NCBI GenBank assembly: GCA_044425705.1
Contig: JAWXVD010000004.1
Coordinates: forward strand, 15,396-79,395
DNA: 64,000 bases
Reading direction: 5' to 3'
Origin: JAWXVD01 sp044425705
Lineage (GTDB): Bacteria > Bacillota > Clostridia > Lachnospirales > Lachnospiraceae
Positions 35,888 through 45,670 of this stretch are shown piece after piece. The notes beneath the pieces are model-generated. The model had not been told where the DNA came from, ran no database searches, and worked only from the letters and a program-made list of their open reading frames with translations. Both the position numbers and the translations under genes were made by a program. Numbering within the stretch: position 1 is the stretch's first letter; each line of letters opens with the position of its first letter.

Positions 35888-37693
35888 TTATTTACGAATG
35901 TTTTTGTATAATGGTCCATATGCTTCACAAGCTCTATAATCTTGACCTTCTTTATCCATTCCAAATGCATTCCAAGATGCTGGTCTAAAGATAGTATCTT
36001 CTGGCACATTGTGCATTGCTACTGGAATACGAAGCATTGAACAAAGTGTAATCACATCTGCTCCAATATGTCCATAACTGATAGCTCCATGGTTTGCTCC
36101 CCAATTATTCATAACTTCATATGCTGTTTTGAATGCACCTTCTCCTGTAGTTCTTGGTGCAAACCAAGTACATGGCCATGTGTAGTTTGTTCTTTCCCAT
36201 AATTTATCAGAAACTTCTTCTGGTAAATCAACTGTCCATCCTTCTGCGATTTGCATCACAGGACCAATTCCTTTTACAAGATTCAAACGAATCATTGTAA
36301 CAGGCATTTCAGATTTTGTATAGAATCTAGAAGAGTATCCGCCTCCTCTAAAGTATCCATTATCAGCTGCACTCCACTCTGTTGCTGCTGCCATAGCTTC
36401 AATATCAGCTTCAGTTACATCGTACCAAGCTTTCATCGTACCATTTCCATTTTCATCCACACTAACACCGCTGGCATCAAGACAAGTAGCTCCCGAATTA
36501 ATTAAGTGAATGAATCCACCCGATTCTTTTGCAACACCCTCAATTTGATATCCTGTTGCTTTTTCTACTGCTTCTGGACTCCAATATGTACGTACATCCG
36601 AGAAAATTTGTGCTTTATTAGTTAATAATTTCATAAATAACATACTAACACCATTTAGTACATCATTTTCTGTGGCCAATACATAAGGTTCTCTCACACC
36701 ATTCCAGTCGAATGAAGTATTTAATAATGCTTCTGGGAAGTCACAGTTAGGATAGAAATCTGTCCATTGTCTCTGACCTTGGAATCCTGCTGCAATGGCA
36801 TTATGACCAACCATTTCTTCTTCACAACCTTTAGGAAGGTTTGGATTTCCATTCATTAAGTCTTTGATGATACACATCATTTTAACAACGAATTCCCAAT
36901 CGCTTTCTTTCTTTTCTGGGCTTCCCTGTAATTCTACTGGGTTAACATCAATACCTTCTTTACATTTTTCTTTTGTCCAAGCCAATGCTTTTTGATATTC
37001 TGCTTCATCGTAAATACCTTCTGTCATACGACGGATGATTTCTACTTCATCTACAGATTCTACACGCATGCCTAAGTATTCTTCAATAAATGCAGGGTCG
37101 ATAATGGATCCACCGATACCCATACAAATAGATCCAATTTGTAAGTAAGAATTTCCACGCATAGAAGCTGCTGCTACTGCTGCACGGCCAAATCTTAATA
37201 ATTTTTCTTCCACATCTGCTGGAATATCTGTAGCGTCAGCTGATTGCACATCATGTCCATAAATACCGAATGCTGGAAGTCCTTTTTGTGCATGAGTTGC
37301 TAAAACTGATGCTAAGTATACAGCTCCTGGTCTTTCTGTTCCATTAAATCCCCAAACACCTTTGATTGTCATAGGATCCATATCCATTGTTTCTGCACCA
37401 TAACACCAACATGGAGTTACTGTAAGTGTAACAGATACACCTTCTTTTCTAAATTTAGCTTCACAAGCTGCTGTTTCCGCAACACGACCAATTGTTGTGT
37501 CAGCAATCACAACTTTCACTGGTTCACCGTTTGAATATTTCAAATTATCAGTTAGCAATTTTGCAGCTGATTTTGCCATATTCATTGTTTGATCTTCTAA
37601 TGATTCACGTACTTTTAAAGCTCCTCTTCTACCGTCAATTGTAGGACGAATTCCGATAACTGGAAATTCTCCAATAATTCTTTTTTCTGCCAT
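35888..37693 (-). CDS. fucI: L-fucose isomerase
   Basis: Converts L-fucose to L-fuculose in the cytoplasm, Mn-dependent. The 601-aa protein is colinear with E. coli Fuc[69 protein letters not shown] and the C-terminal [19 protein letters not shown]. Metal ligands fall in [14 protein letters not shown] sequence (here [10 protein letters not shown]). Start 37693 is chosen, 8 nt after AGGAGG; ATG 37699 is too close. It feeds the kinase downstream and the microcompartment pathway. Confidence 0.96.
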   Translation of the reverse strand: MAEKRIIGEFPVIGIRPTIDGRRGALKVRESLEDQTMNMAKSAAKLLTDNLKYSNGEPVKVVIADTTIGRVAETAACEAKFRKEGVSVTLTVTPCWCYGAETMDMDPMTIKGVWGFNGTERPGAVYLASVLATHAQKGLPAFGIYGHDVQSADATDIPADVEEKLLRFGRAAVAAASMRGNSYLQIGSICMGIGGSIIDPAFIEEYLGMRVESVDEVEIIRRMTEGIYDEAEYQKALAWTKEKCKEGIDVNPVELQGSPEKKESDWEFVVKMMCIIKDLMNGNPNLPKGCEEEMVGHNAIAAGFQGQRQWTDFYPNCDFPEALLNTSFDWNGVREPYVLATENDVLNGVSMLFMKLLTNKAQIFSDVRTYWSPEAVEKATGYQIEGVAKESGGFIHLINSGATCLDASGVSVDENGNGTMKAWYDVTEADIEAMAAATEWSAADNGYFRGGGYSSRFYTKSEMPVTMIRLNLVKGIGPVMQIAEGWTVDLPEEVSDKLWERTNYTWPCTWFAPRTTGEGAFKTAYEVMNNWGANHGAISYGHIGADVITLCSMLRIPVAMHNVPEDTIFRPASWNAFGMDKEGQDYRACEAYGPLYKNIRK

Positions 37694-37950
37694 GTTCATT
37701 TCCTCCTTAAATTTAAACTTTCATGTTTTAATGCCACAATTTCATTTTGATACAATATGAAATCGCTCATTTTTTCATCATTTACCAATTTTTATATTCT
37801 ACAAATAACTTTTATACTTCAATTTCTATTATACAATTGTTATCTTATAATTTCTTGTGCTATAATAACTTATAATAGTACAATATTCACTTTTTATATT
37901 TTTCAGCAACTACAAAATACATAACCCCTATATTTAATACAAATTATAAT

Positions 37951-37981
37951 CTAACTATTCATGCATAAGCTGAACTGTTAC
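37951..37981. repeat. Palindromic repeat, family A' variant
   Basis: CTAACTATTCATGCATAAGC followed by TGAACTGTTAC. A sister copy lies at 41962-41992 (GTAACTATTCAGCCATAAGC). Confidence 0.55.
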
Positions 37982-38017
37982 ATTATATCAACACTTTTTT
38001 GGAGGCATAGAAATGAT

Positions 38018-38875
38018 ATGAAATATTTAGATTACAAAGAACATAGAAAACAAGGAACCTTCTCTTTCCCCATTGCTTTTTATCATATAGAACCAAGTCA
38101 CCCTCGTTATTTAATGCCTTATCACTGGCATACTGAATACGAAATTATGCGAATTATAAAAGGCTCTTTTGAAATGACTATAAATGGTCAAATTTTTCAA
38201 TTTTCCGCCGATGATATTATTTTTATTTATGACGGCTTGTTGCATGGTGGAACGCCACATGATTGTATCTATGAATGCATTGTATTTGATATGAATATCT
38301 TATTACGTGATAATCATATCTGTAGCAAACAAATTCAAAAATTATTAGCACATGAAATCTTAATTTACCAGGTATTACCTAAGGATATCGTTGGTATGCA
38401 GGCCATTATCAATAATCTTTTTGAATCTATGCATGAAAAAAGAACTGGATATGAATTCATCACACACGGTTCTCTCTACTTATTTTTAGGCCTTATATTA
38501 GAAAATAAATTATATTCAGAAAATACTGAGTTTTCATCTAGTACACCACATTTAGCTCCTCTCAAAAATGTATTATCATATTTAGAAAAACATTATATGG
38601 ATGAGATTTCTCTAAATCACTTAGCAAATATCGCTGGCATGAATCCCCGCTATTTTTGCCGATATTTTAAAACTTTAACCAATCGACCACCTATCGACTA
38701 CCTAAATTACTATCGCATCGAATGTGCCAGAGAACAATTGTCTACTACCAGTTTATCTATTACTGATGTAGCCTTTAACTGCGGATTCAATGAGGTTAGT
38801 TATTTTATCCGCACTTTTAAAAAATATTTAGGCGTGACACCAAAGCAATATTTAAAAAGCAATTATTCTTCGTGA
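38018..38875 (+). CDS. AraC family regulator of the fucose cluster
   Basis: 285-aa regulator with a cupin domain (YHWHTEYEIMRIIKGSFEM) and two C-terminal helix-turn-helix motifs (ISLNHLANIAGMNPRYFCRYF and LSITDVAFNCGFNEVSYFIRTF). I start at 38018 (KYLDYKEHRK), 12 nt after GGAGG; the open frame extends back to 37961 without a ribosome site and across repeat A'. It is divergent from fucI and flanks the DeoR gene, so it likely activates the isomerase/kinase genes in response to fucose or fuculose. Confidence 0.87.
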   Translation: MKYLDYKEHRKQGTFSFPIAFYHIEPSHPRYLMPYHWHTEYEIMRIIKGSFEMTINGQIFQFSADDIIFIYDGLLHGGTPHDCIYECIVFDMNILLRDNHICSKQIQKLLAHEILIYQVLPKDIVGMQAIINNLFESMHEKRTGYEFITHGSLYLFLGLILENKLYSENTEFSSSTPHLAPLKNVLSYLEKHYMDEISLNHLANIAGMNPRYFCRYFKTLTNRPPIDYLNYYRIECAREQLSTTSLSITDVAFNCGFNEVSYFIRTFKKYLGVTPKQYLKSNYSS

Positions 38876-38889
38876 AATAATTGCTTTTT
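38854..38889. terminator. Bidirectional terminator, AraC and DeoR genes
   Basis: AAAAAGCAATTATT pairs with AATAATTGCTTTTT around a short loop that includes the AraC stop codon. It serves both convergent genes. Confidence 0.8.
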
Positions 38890-38906
38890 AAATATTAAGT
38901 CTGTCA

Positions 38907-39683
38907 TTATTCTGGATATACACATTCGATTTTATTATGTTCAAAAAAATCTAACCATTCTTGACTAGGTTTCTTATCAGTCACTACAACATCTACTAAG
39001 TTCATATCACAGATTTTTGTAAATGCAACTCGATCAAATTTTGTATGATCCGCCGCCAAAATATGTTGTTTTGCAGACCCAATCATCGCTTTTTTCGTAT
39101 CAGCAAACACTTCTGTGGCATCAGTTACACCCTTTGTAATATCAATGCCCTTGCAAGAAATAACAGCTTTTTCTGCATAATAGCCTTGTAATCCTTCTAT
39201 GGCTTTTGTTCCCACCATAGCCAAATACTTAGCCTTTAAATTTCCACCGCAGGAAATAATATTCCATCCAACTACATCTGAAAGCTCTACTAGTACTTCA
39301 ATAGAATTAGTAATAATCGTCAAACGATTTTTATTTTTCAATGCTTTTGCTATAAAGACTGCTGTGGTACTTGCATCTAAAATAACGTGATCCCCATCTT
39401 CTATTAAATCGCCTATCGCTTCAGCAATTTTTTGTTTTCCAGTAACATTTCTTTTTTTTCTCACGTTAAATGGCATATCAATATTTGTATTTTCGTTAAG
39501 AACTGCACCACCGTAACTTTTTATAGCCAGTCCATCCTTATCTAATTTATCTAAATCTCGTCTAATAGTCTCTTCCGAAACATTAAATTGAACACTTAGT
39601 TCACTAACAATTACTTTTTTTTCTTCTTGTAACTTTTCTAAAATCAAGTTACGTCTTTCCACTGCAAGCATACTATTAACCAT
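38907..39683 (-). CDS. DeoR family transcriptional repressor
   Basis: Sugar-phosphate sensing repressor of about 258 aa. An N-terminal helix-turn-helix reads VSELSVQFNVSEETIRRDLD, and the C-terminal DeoR sensor domain contains HVILDASTTAVFIAKAL and VISCKGIDITKGVTDATE. The start is uncertain: ATG 39683 or ATG 39671 (LAVERRNLIL). It is the last gene of the microcompartment operon and probably represses it, using fuculose-1-P or a related phosphate as inducer; this is inferred from the family. Confidence 0.88.
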   Translation of the reverse strand: MVNSMLAVERRNLILEKLQEEKKVIVSELSVQFNVSEETIRRDLDKLDKDGLAIKSYGGAVLNENTNIDMPFNVRKKRNVTGKQKIAEAIGDLIEDGDHVILDASTTAVFIAKALKNKNRLTIITNSIEVLVELSDVVGWNIISCGGNLKAKYLAMVGTKAIEGLQGYYAEKAVISCKGIDITKGVTDATEVFADTKKAMIGSAKQHILAADHTKFDRVAFTKICDMNLVDVVVTDKKPSQEWLDFFEHNKIECVYPE

Positions 39684-39718
39684 CACTTTCTACCAGTCTA
39701 GCCAACTTTAACTCCAAT

Positions 39719-40267
39719 TTATAAAATAGATTTGCAAATTTGTTCATCAGGATTAGCAATTATAGAAGAGTCTAAATACATACCATTTTCACCTACAACT
39801 GCTTTCGCTTTATCAATAGCCGCTTGAACGGAAGAAACTTCTCCTGTTAAAAACATAAATGATTTACCACACATACCTTTTGCAATCCTCAATTCAATTA
39901 ATTCAACAATTGCAGTTTTTGCCGCAATGTCTGCTGCTACAATAATCGAAGATGCATCATATGTTTCTAAAATCCCTAATGCTTCTACCTTTCCTATCTC
40001 AGCAGTACCATAAATTGCTGGAAAAATAGATTCATGTGGATTTCCCAGCACAAAGCTGCCGATATATTGTTCGCCATAATTATTCTTGGCTACTGCTACC
40101 GCTGCATCAACAGCACTCAATTCTCCTGAAATCAATGCAATATATTTTCCTGGACATACAGTTTGCGCCTCGATTAACTCCACCGCTGCTGTTTTTAACA
40201 TAGCATCTGCTGCTGTCACACCTGTGGAAACAGTTTTAAATTCGATCATCCCAATTGATTTACCCAT
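39719..40267 (-). CDS. pduT: Trimeric shell protein PduT-like (BMC-T)
   Basis: 182-aa tandem-domain BMC shell protein. Domain 1 starts IGMIEFKTVSTGVTAADAML, domain 2 KVEALGILETYDASSIIVAAD. The loop TVCPGKY has the Cys that in PduT ligates a central [4Fe-4S] cluster at the trimer pore. It lies directly downstream of pduS, its known electron-transfer partner, so it probably passes electrons across the shell. Confidence 0.92.
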   Translation of the reverse strand: MGKSIGMIEFKTVSTGVTAADAMLKTAAVELIEAQTVCPGKYIALISGELSAVDAAVAVAKNNYGEQYIGSFVLGNPHESIFPAIYGTAEIGKVEALGILETYDASSIIVAADIAAKTAIVELIELRIAKGMCGKSFMFLTGEVSSVQAAIDKAKAVVGENGMYLDSSIIANPDEQICKSIL

Positions 40268-40290
40268 GCTAATCTTAATTCCTTCCTATT

Positions 40291-40314
40291 GTTACAGTTC
40301 ACACATGACCTGCA
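40291..40314. repeat. Palindromic intergenic repeat, family A
   Basis: GTTACAGTTCACACATGACC, in the short gap between pduS and pduT. Confidence 0.6.
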
Positions 40315-40318
40315 TTCT

Positions 40319-41653
40319 TTATTGATTTTCTGCTAAAATCATAATATGTTTACTTGTTACCTCTATCACTTTTCCTTCAACAGAAGCATGAATTGCTACG
40401 CTTAATCCTTTTCCTGGCTCTGCCACCATATCTCCTATTTTCACAAAGTCTCCTTTATTGACACAGGCAATTGCTAGTGCTCCAATATGCTGACCGAGCA
40501 ATATTCTCACTTTTTTCATAGGTACTAATGTATCATCCAATGGTGCTGGTTTATTATATTTTGACAACCCCAACCTTGCTTCTAATCTATTTTCAGGCAC
40601 CTTTCTATATTCACGGCTTACTTTTATTTCTTTTGCGATGCGATCACTAGGTGGTTTTACACCAGCCTGCCGTAATCCTGATTTGTATTCTGCAATCAAA
40701 GTTCTTGGAGACAGACTTTGCGGACAAGAAAACAACTCACAAATGCCACAAGAACTACAAAAATAAGTGTCTAAAAATACGCTAGCATCTTGAAAGTCTT
40801 GGTTGGCTGCACTACGCATAAACTTATGCGGTTCAATAGGATGCCCTAGTGCATGTCTTGGACAAAGATCCGTACACATTTGACATTGACAACAAGACGA
40901 GGCAGCTCTTTTTAAATCAATAGATGTATTACTCTGCTTTCTCTGTACTAGGATATGTTGGTTAGGCAAAACAATGACTGCATTTGTTGTTTTCGTTACC
41001 AAAGTATCTTCATATCCAATACTTCCCATCATAGGACCGCCGATAAAATAAATGGGCTCTTCTACTGTAACTTTTCCTGCCAACGCAACTACATCTTTAA
41101 TTTCACATCCTATAGGTACACGTACTGTAATTGGATGCTCCACTTCCCCAACTACAGATACTAATTTAGAAGCTACTGGTTCACCATCTGTAATAGCTTT
41201 ATAAATATTGTATACAGTTTCAACATTGAATACTGCAATTCCTTCATCAATAGGTAAGCCACCAGGTTTAATTACTTTCCCAGTCACTTCGTAAATCATA
41301 ACAATTTCATCACCCATTGGATATACCTCAGGTAATAAATGTAATTTGATTTTTGGATAAAATTCTAAATATATATTTAAAGCACGGATTGTCGCCTTAT
41401 ATTCTTTTTTAATACCAATTACAATTTCCTCTGCACCTACAGTATCTGCAATCATTTGAAATGTCTCCAAAATAACATTTGCATGTTGTTCCAATAATTG
41501 CTTATGTAATTGTAACAATGGCTCACATTCTGCACAATTCATAATAATCGTGTTTGCTCGCTCATCAATTTTCACAAAAGTTGGAAAGCCAGCACCACCA
41601 GCACCGACTATTCCACTATTTTTCAGTATTTCACGCAATTTTTCTATTTCCAT
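40319..41653 (-). CDS. pduS: PduS/RnfC-like flavo-iron-sulfur electron-transfer protein
   Basis: 444-aa microcompartment redox protein of the RnfC/PduS family. The N-terminus has GIVGAGGAGFPTFVK (glycine-rich, NADH/FMN region) and the SLBB-type centre. Two ferredoxin motifs follow: CCQCQMCTDLCP (near 263) and CSSCGICELFSCP (near 310). In B12 systems PduS reactivates cobalamin; here the dehydratase is B12-independent, so NADH recycling or electron export through PduT is likelier. Start 41653 is favoured over the longer frame, which overlaps the EutN gene. Confidence 0.9.
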   Translation of the reverse strand: MEIEKLREILKNSGIVGAGGAGFPTFVKIDERANTIIMNCAECEPLLQLHKQLLEQHANVILETFQMIADTVGAEEIVIGIKKEYKATIRALNIYLEFYPKIKLHLLPEVYPMGDEIVMIYEVTGKVIKPGGLPIDEGIAVFNVETVYNIYKAITDGEPVASKLVSVVGEVEHPITVRVPIGCEIKDVVALAGKVTVEEPIYFIGGPMMGSIGYEDTLVTKTTNAVIVLPNQHILVQRKQSNTSIDLKRAASSCCQCQMCTDLCPRHALGHPIEPHKFMRSAANQDFQDASVFLDTYFCSSCGICELFSCPQSLSPRTLIAEYKSGLRQAGVKPPSDRIAKEIKVSREYRKVPENRLEARLGLSKYNKPAPLDDTLVPMKKVRILLGQHIGALAIACVNKGDFVKIGDMVAEPGKGLSVAIHASVEGKVIEVTSKHIMILAENQ

Positions 41654-41666
41654 ATCTGTCGCATCC

Positions 41667-41933
41667 TTATAATAAGCCTGTATCATTATCAACAATACCT
41701 ACAATTGCTGCATCGATCGGTGCATGTTCAAGACCACATCCAACTCTAGCAGCACTTCCAAGCGCTACTAAAACTGTTTCACCAATACCAGCTCCAATAT
41801 TATCTATTGCAACTAAATGGCCTGTTTGATTTTTCATCTTTTCAATAGGTTCCACAATCATTAATTTATTTCCTACTAAATTATCATTCTTGCGTGTAGC
41901 AACAATACTACCTACAACTTTACCTACAATCAT
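41667..41933 (-). CDS. Pentameric shell vertex protein (EutN/CcmL, BMC-P)
   Basis: 88-aa vertex protein that caps the corners of the microcompartment. It begins MIVGKVVGSIVATRKNDNLV and contains AIDNIGAGIGETVLVALGSA, the EutN/CcmL core, then DAAIVGIVD. Only one BMC-P gene is visible in this locus. It lies between pduL and pduS. Confidence 0.93.
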   Translation of the reverse strand: MIVGKVVGSIVATRKNDNLVGNKLMIVEPIEKMKNQTGHLVAIDNIGAGIGETVLVALGSAARVGCGLEHAPIDAAIVGIVDNDTGLL

Positions 41934-41961
41934 GTGTCACCTCCTGAATTTTAAATCTTTC

Positions 41962-41992
41962 GTAACTATTCAGCCATAAGCTGAACTGTTAC
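41962..41992. repeat. Palindromic repeat, family A' variant
   Basis: GTAACTATTCAGCCATAAGC followed by TGAACTGTTAC; the arms AGTTCAGC and GCTGAA can pair. It lies in the gap between pduL and the BMC-P gene. Confidence 0.6.
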
Positions 41993-42001
41993 ACTAGTTC
42001 T

Positions 42002-42646
42002 TTATTTAATAATTGTTACAGTATCACCTGTTGCAATTTTACTTGCATTGGCTTCATCTGTATCAATATGCATTTCTAACGTAAAGCTTTCACCTACACG
42101 TATTTTCACTTGATTAAATACAGTACCACGTTCATTGTCTGCTTTTACAGAAACAATTTGTCCATCTTTTACATTGGCTGCCATAGCATCTTTTGGTGAC
42201 ATATGAATATGTCTCATGGCTATAATACAACCCTCTTTCAAATACAATGCGCCTTTTGGTCCGACAATTGCCACAGCTGCACTTCCAGCAATATTTCCCG
42301 ATTCTCTAATAGGTGCTTTCACCCCTAATCTTACAGCATCAGTAGCAGAAACTTCCACTTGAGAAGCTTTTCTAGTAGGTCCTAAAATTCTAACATTTTC
42401 AATCGCTCGAAGTTTTAATCCTACAATTGTTACACATTCATTAGATGCAAATTGACCGCCCATCAAATCTTTCTTCTTAGTCAACTGATATCCAGATCCG
42501 AATAATACTTCTACATGTTCCTGTGTTAAATGAACATGTCTAGCAGATACACCCATTGGTACCAAAAATCCACAACTTTGTTGCTCATTCTTATGCAATG
42601 AATCTATCACCATACGTGTGATGATTTCAATTTGTTGATTCTCCAT
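42002..42646 (-). CDS. pduL: Phosphate propanoyltransferase PduL
   Basis: Converts propionyl-CoA to propionyl-phosphate and recycles CoA inside the shell. 214 aa, with the duplicated PduL domain: PMGVSARHVHLTQEHVEVLF and IIAMRHIHMSPKDA hold the His ligands of the two zinc ions. The N-terminal helix IEIITRMVIDSLHKNEQ is a typical encapsulation peptide. Propionate kinase is not in the window, so ATP formation must use a kinase coded elsewhere. Confidence 0.94.
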   Translation of the reverse strand: MENQQIEIITRMVIDSLHKNEQQSCGFLVPMGVSARHVHLTQEHVEVLFGSGYQLTKKKDLMGGQFASNECVTIVGLKLRAIENVRILGPTRKASQVEVSATDAVRLGVKAPIRESGNIAGSAAVAIVGPKGALYLKEGCIIAMRHIHMSPKDAMAANVKDGQIVSVKADNERGTVFNQVKIRVGESFTLEMHIDTDEANASKIATGDTVTIIK

Positions 42647-42760
42647 TTTGATTCTCCATTCATTTCTATACAGAACTTGAATTTCTAAATATGCACGTAT
42701 CTATATCCTTTAGAACTTACTAAAAGCTACTAGATACGTGCATATTCAATCTTATAATCT

Positions 42761-42786
42761 GTTACAGTTCACACACGACCTATAAC
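42761..42786. repeat. Palindromic intergenic repeat, family A
   Basis: GTTACAGTTCACACACGACC followed by TATAAC, between the first BMC-H gene and pduL. Confidence 0.6.
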
Positions 42787-42803
42787 CCCTATGTAGCCAA
42801 TCT

Positions 42804-43082
42804 CTATTTCACTTTTGGTAACATTAACTCAACATCTGTGTGTGGTCTTGGAATTACATGTGTAGCAACTAATTCACCAAGTCTGCTTGCGCTTGCTGAT
42901 CCAGCTTCTACTGCTGATTTAACAGCTCCTACATCTCCACGTACCATAACTGTAATTAAACCAGAACCAATTTTCTCTGTTCCTACTAATGCTACATTTG
43001 CTGCTTTACACATTGCATCTGCTGCTTCTACCGCTGCAACTAAACCTCTTGTTTCTACCATACCTAATGCTTCTTGTGCCAT
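42804..43082 (-). CDS. Hexameric shell protein (BMC-H, PduA/PduJ-like)
   Basis: 92-aa canonical shell hexamer subunit. It starts [20 protein letters not shown] and has the pore loop [18 protein letters not shown] and C-terminal [11 protein letters not shown]. Start 43082 is chosen after AGGAGG. It is very similar to the BMC-H at 43629-43904, which suggests a recent duplication within the operon. Confidence 0.95.
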   Translation of the reverse strand: MAQEALGMVETRGLVAAVEAADAMCKAANVALVGTEKIGSGLITVMVRGDVGAVKSAVEAGSASASRLGELVATHVIPRPHTDVELMLPKVK

Positions 43083-43105
43083 TTTTGTTTCCTCCTTTTT
43101 CACAA

Positions 43106-43522
43106 TCACTTTTTATTATTTACAACTTTTTCTGTTTCGCTTACGTCTTTTTCTTTACTATCTACAGCCTTTGCTGTTTTATTTTCAGCTTTTACTGTTT
43201 TACTTGTTGCTTTTTCTGTTACTTCTACTTCTTTTTTGTTAAATCTACTTGCGCTAAGTTCAACTAATCGTACAATTTCATTATGTGGGCTGGCAATCAC
43301 ACCAGCGGCTACTGGTTTTTTTATGGCTTGACTTTTAGCCGCCTCAATTGCTTCTGTAACAGATGCTACATCACCTTGAATTACAATTGTGGCCAGTCTT
43401 CCACCTAATTTTCTCTCCCAAGTTGCCAACTCTACACCTGATGTTTTACACATAATATCCAATGCATCAATCGCTGCTACTACACCCGTTATTTCAATAA
43501 ATCCATATGATAAATTCGCCAT
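43106..43522 (-). CDS. BMC-H shell protein with charged C-terminal tail
   Basis: 138 aa. Residues 1-90 are a BMC-H domain ([44 protein letters not shown]). Residues 95-138 form a low-complexity Lys/Glu/Thr-rich tail ([20 protein letters not shown]) absent from canonical BMC-H. The tail may face the cytosol or lumen and recruit another protein, as suggested for extended shell proteins; this is inference. Confidence 0.9.
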   Translation of the reverse strand: MANLSYGFIEITGVVAAIDALDIMCKTSGVELATWERKLGGRLATIVIQGDVASVTEAIEAAKSQAIKKPVAAGVIASPHNEIVRLVELSASRFNKKEVEVTEKATSKTVKAENKTAKAVDSKEKDVSETEKVVNNKK

Positions 43523-43628
43523 GAATCATTAACCTCCGCATAACCCTTAGGGCTTTATGCAATCTTTGTATTGATATCCATTTATTTTACTTACGGAAGT
43601 AAAATTACAGACTTTATTACTTCACATA

Positions 43629-43904
43629 CTAAACTGTAGGAAGAATTTTTTCTACATCTGTATGTGGTCTTGGAATTACATGTGCTGCTACTAATTCACC
43701 TAGTCTGCTTGCCGCTGCTGTTCCACTTTCTACCGCTGCTTTTACAGCTCCTACATCTCCACGTACCATAACTGTTACTAAACCAGAACCAATTTTTTCT
43801 GTTCCTACTAAAGTTACTTCAGCCGATTTTGTCATTGCATCTGCTGCTTCAATTGCAGCTGTAAGTCCTCTTGTTTCTACCATTCCTAATGCTTCTTGTG
43901 CCAT
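43629..43904 (-). CDS. Hexameric shell protein (BMC-H, PduA/PduJ-like)
   Basis: 91-aa canonical BMC-H, start 43904 after [24 protein letters not shown] and the pore motif [18 protein letters not shown] match the 42804-43082 paralogue almost throughout. It is probably a main facet protein. Confidence 0.95.
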   Translation of the reverse strand: MAQEALGMVETRGLTAAIEAADAMTKSAEVTLVGTEKIGSGLVTVMVRGDVGAVKAAVESGTAAASRLGELVAAHVIPRPHTDVEKILPTV

Positions 43905-44067
43905 ATTATTCTCCATTCTGAATCTGCATGATTCCTGTCAATTTATTTTTCCTATACCTTTGTATTTTCTATTTCTTGTAGCCAAAGGTATAAACTGTTA
44001 ATACTTAATTACTCCACTTTATTATACTAAAGGTTGTGTCATACCACAACTGCTTCATGATAATTTA

Positions 44068-44382
44068 TCAATTTTTATCAAATGCGCTAATCTTCAACAT
44101 TTTTCCTGCATCAGCAGTAGGTCTGGGAATAATATGCTGTTGTACAATCCCTGTTAAAGATTGTGCTTTCGCCGCTCCCGCTTCCATGGCTGCTTCCACA
44201 TCTGCTATACTTCCTCTAAACTTGATGGTAACAAGTAAAGGTACTGGAAGAGCATCTGCATTACCAGGCTTATTTTTATCAAAATTCTCTAATCTTACAT
44301 TTCCTGCTTTACATCCAGCATCTGCCGCCATAAACGCACAAGCAAGACCAAATACTTCTAAAATTCCTACAGCATCTTCCAT
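44068..44382 (-). CDS. Divergent BMC-H shell protein
   Basis: 104-aa BMC-H domain (VGILEVFGLACAFMAADAGC; IKFRGSIADVEAAMEAGAAK; HIIPRPTADAGKML). It carries an insertion (FDKNKPGNADALPVPLL) before the pore strand, and the pore loop reads FRGSIAD rather than RGDVGAV, so its pore chemistry differs from the other two facets. Confidence 0.9.
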   Translation of the reverse strand: MEDAVGILEVFGLACAFMAADAGCKAGNVRLENFDKNKPGNADALPVPLLVTIKFRGSIADVEAAMEAGAAKAQSLTGIVQQHIIPRPTADAGKMLKISAFDKN

Positions 44383-44429
44383 TCTAATCCTCCATCTTTT
44401 AACTACAGTTTAATAACTTTGACTGATAC

Positions 44430-45650
44430 CTATTTATTAATAATGGCAATTTTCAGTCCTGTCATTGCAAGATTAGTTCTGTGACCTTCATTGATTTCTT
44501 CCAATGAATAAGTGTCTGTAATCAATTTTTCCATTGGTAATCCTAATTTTTTAGCACTCTTTAAGAAATCAAATGTAGTTGCATAATCTCTAAGTGTATA
44601 TACCCAAGAACCAACTGTTGTAATCTCTTTTGCACAGATGTCAAAATGAGGATTAATTGTAGCATCTCCACCATTGATGAAGAAACCTAATTCACAAAGT
44701 CCACCACCATTTCTGATGAATTTATAAACATTGCTATGTGCAATTGGTGAACCTGTACATTGGAATGCAAAATCTGCTAAATGACCATCAAATTTACTTT
44801 CTACAGCACCTGCAAGAGCTTCGATACCTTTGTGATCTTTAAAGTTCACACTATCACTAGCACCTAATTCTTTTGCAAATGTAAGACGTTTTTCTTCTCC
44901 ATCCACAGCAACAATATTTACAATACCCATAGTGCGTAAAATAGCAATACAAATTAAACCGATTGGTCCACATCCTTGTACCACAACTCTACTATTAAAT
45001 CTAAGAATACCTGTTGATTTTGCTCGTTCTACAGCATGGATTAAAACAGCTGCTGGCTCAATTAAGATTCTTGAATAAAGGTCTAAATCACTTACATTAA
45101 AGATTGTAGAACCGCCTCTGATTAATATGTAATCTGCAAACCATCCGTTAAAGTGGATATCGTCATCTGGCAACAAGCCATACACATCTGCTCCACCAAC
45201 GTTTTGTTTGTTTAAATCAAACATTGTAATATCTGGATTATCTTTGAAAATCATACAAGAAACTACTTTATCACCAAGTTTCAAATCTTTTCCTGCACTA
45301 TCTTTCTTTACATTTTTACCCATTTTTACGATTTCACCAGTTCCTTCATGTCCTAACACGATAGGAATTAATGAAAATGGATCTCTTTTGAATTCATGTG
45401 CATCTGTTCCACAGATACCACATCCTTCAATTTTTACTAAGATGTCATCATCTCCAACTTCTGGAATAGGAAATTCTTTTATCTCATATTTTTCAAGCTC
45501 TGTAAGCATTGCCACTCTTGCTGTTTTAGGAATTTCTTTACTTCCGCAAGAACAATTCCCGCCACAAGAGCATTCGCTTTTCTCTTCACTTGACATATTG
45601 GCAAGTACCTGTTTTACAATTTCTTCAATATCAATTGCACTTGTGCTCAT
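44430..45650 (-). CDS. Zn-dependent alcohol dehydrogenase with encapsulation peptide
   Basis: 406-aa medium-chain dehydrogenase. Catalytic zinc residues appear as GCGICGTDAHEF (Cys80) and LGHEGTGE (His101, Glu102); the Rossmann motif is VVVQGCGPIGLICIAI. The four Cys of a structural zinc lobe are not seen. The N-terminal helix AIDIEEIVKQVLANMSS is a likely encapsulation peptide, joined by a Cys-rich linker CSCGGNCSCGS. It likely reduces propionaldehyde (or lactaldehyde) and regenerates NAD+ inside the shell, replacing iron-type PduQ. Confidence 0.9.
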   Translation of the reverse strand: MSTSAIDIEEIVKQVLANMSSEEKSECSCGGNCSCGSKEIPKTARVAMLTELEKYEIKEFPIPEVGDDDILVKIEGCGICGTDAHEFKRDPFSLIPIVLGHEGTGEIVKMGKNVKKDSAGKDLKLGDKVVSCMIFKDNPDITMFDLNKQNVGGADVYGLLPDDDIHFNGWFADYILIRGGSTIFNVSDLDLYSRILIEPAAVLIHAVERAKSTGILRFNSRVVVQGCGPIGLICIAILRTMGIVNIVAVDGEEKRLTFAKELGASDSVNFKDHKGIEALAGAVESKFDGHLADFAFQCTGSPIAHSNVYKFIRNGGGLCELGFFINGGDATINPHFDICAKEITTVGSWVYTLRDYATTFDFLKSAKKLGLPMEKLITDTYSLEEINEGHRTNLAMTGLKIAIINK

Positions 45651-45670
45651 CTTATTTACTCCTTTTCTTA

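Noticed and set aside
42838..43331. Overlapping + strand ORFs over the BMC-H genes
   Set aside because: They mirror well-supported shell proteins on the - strand; the Phe/Leu-rich products reflect the Lys/Glu-rich tail read in reverse.
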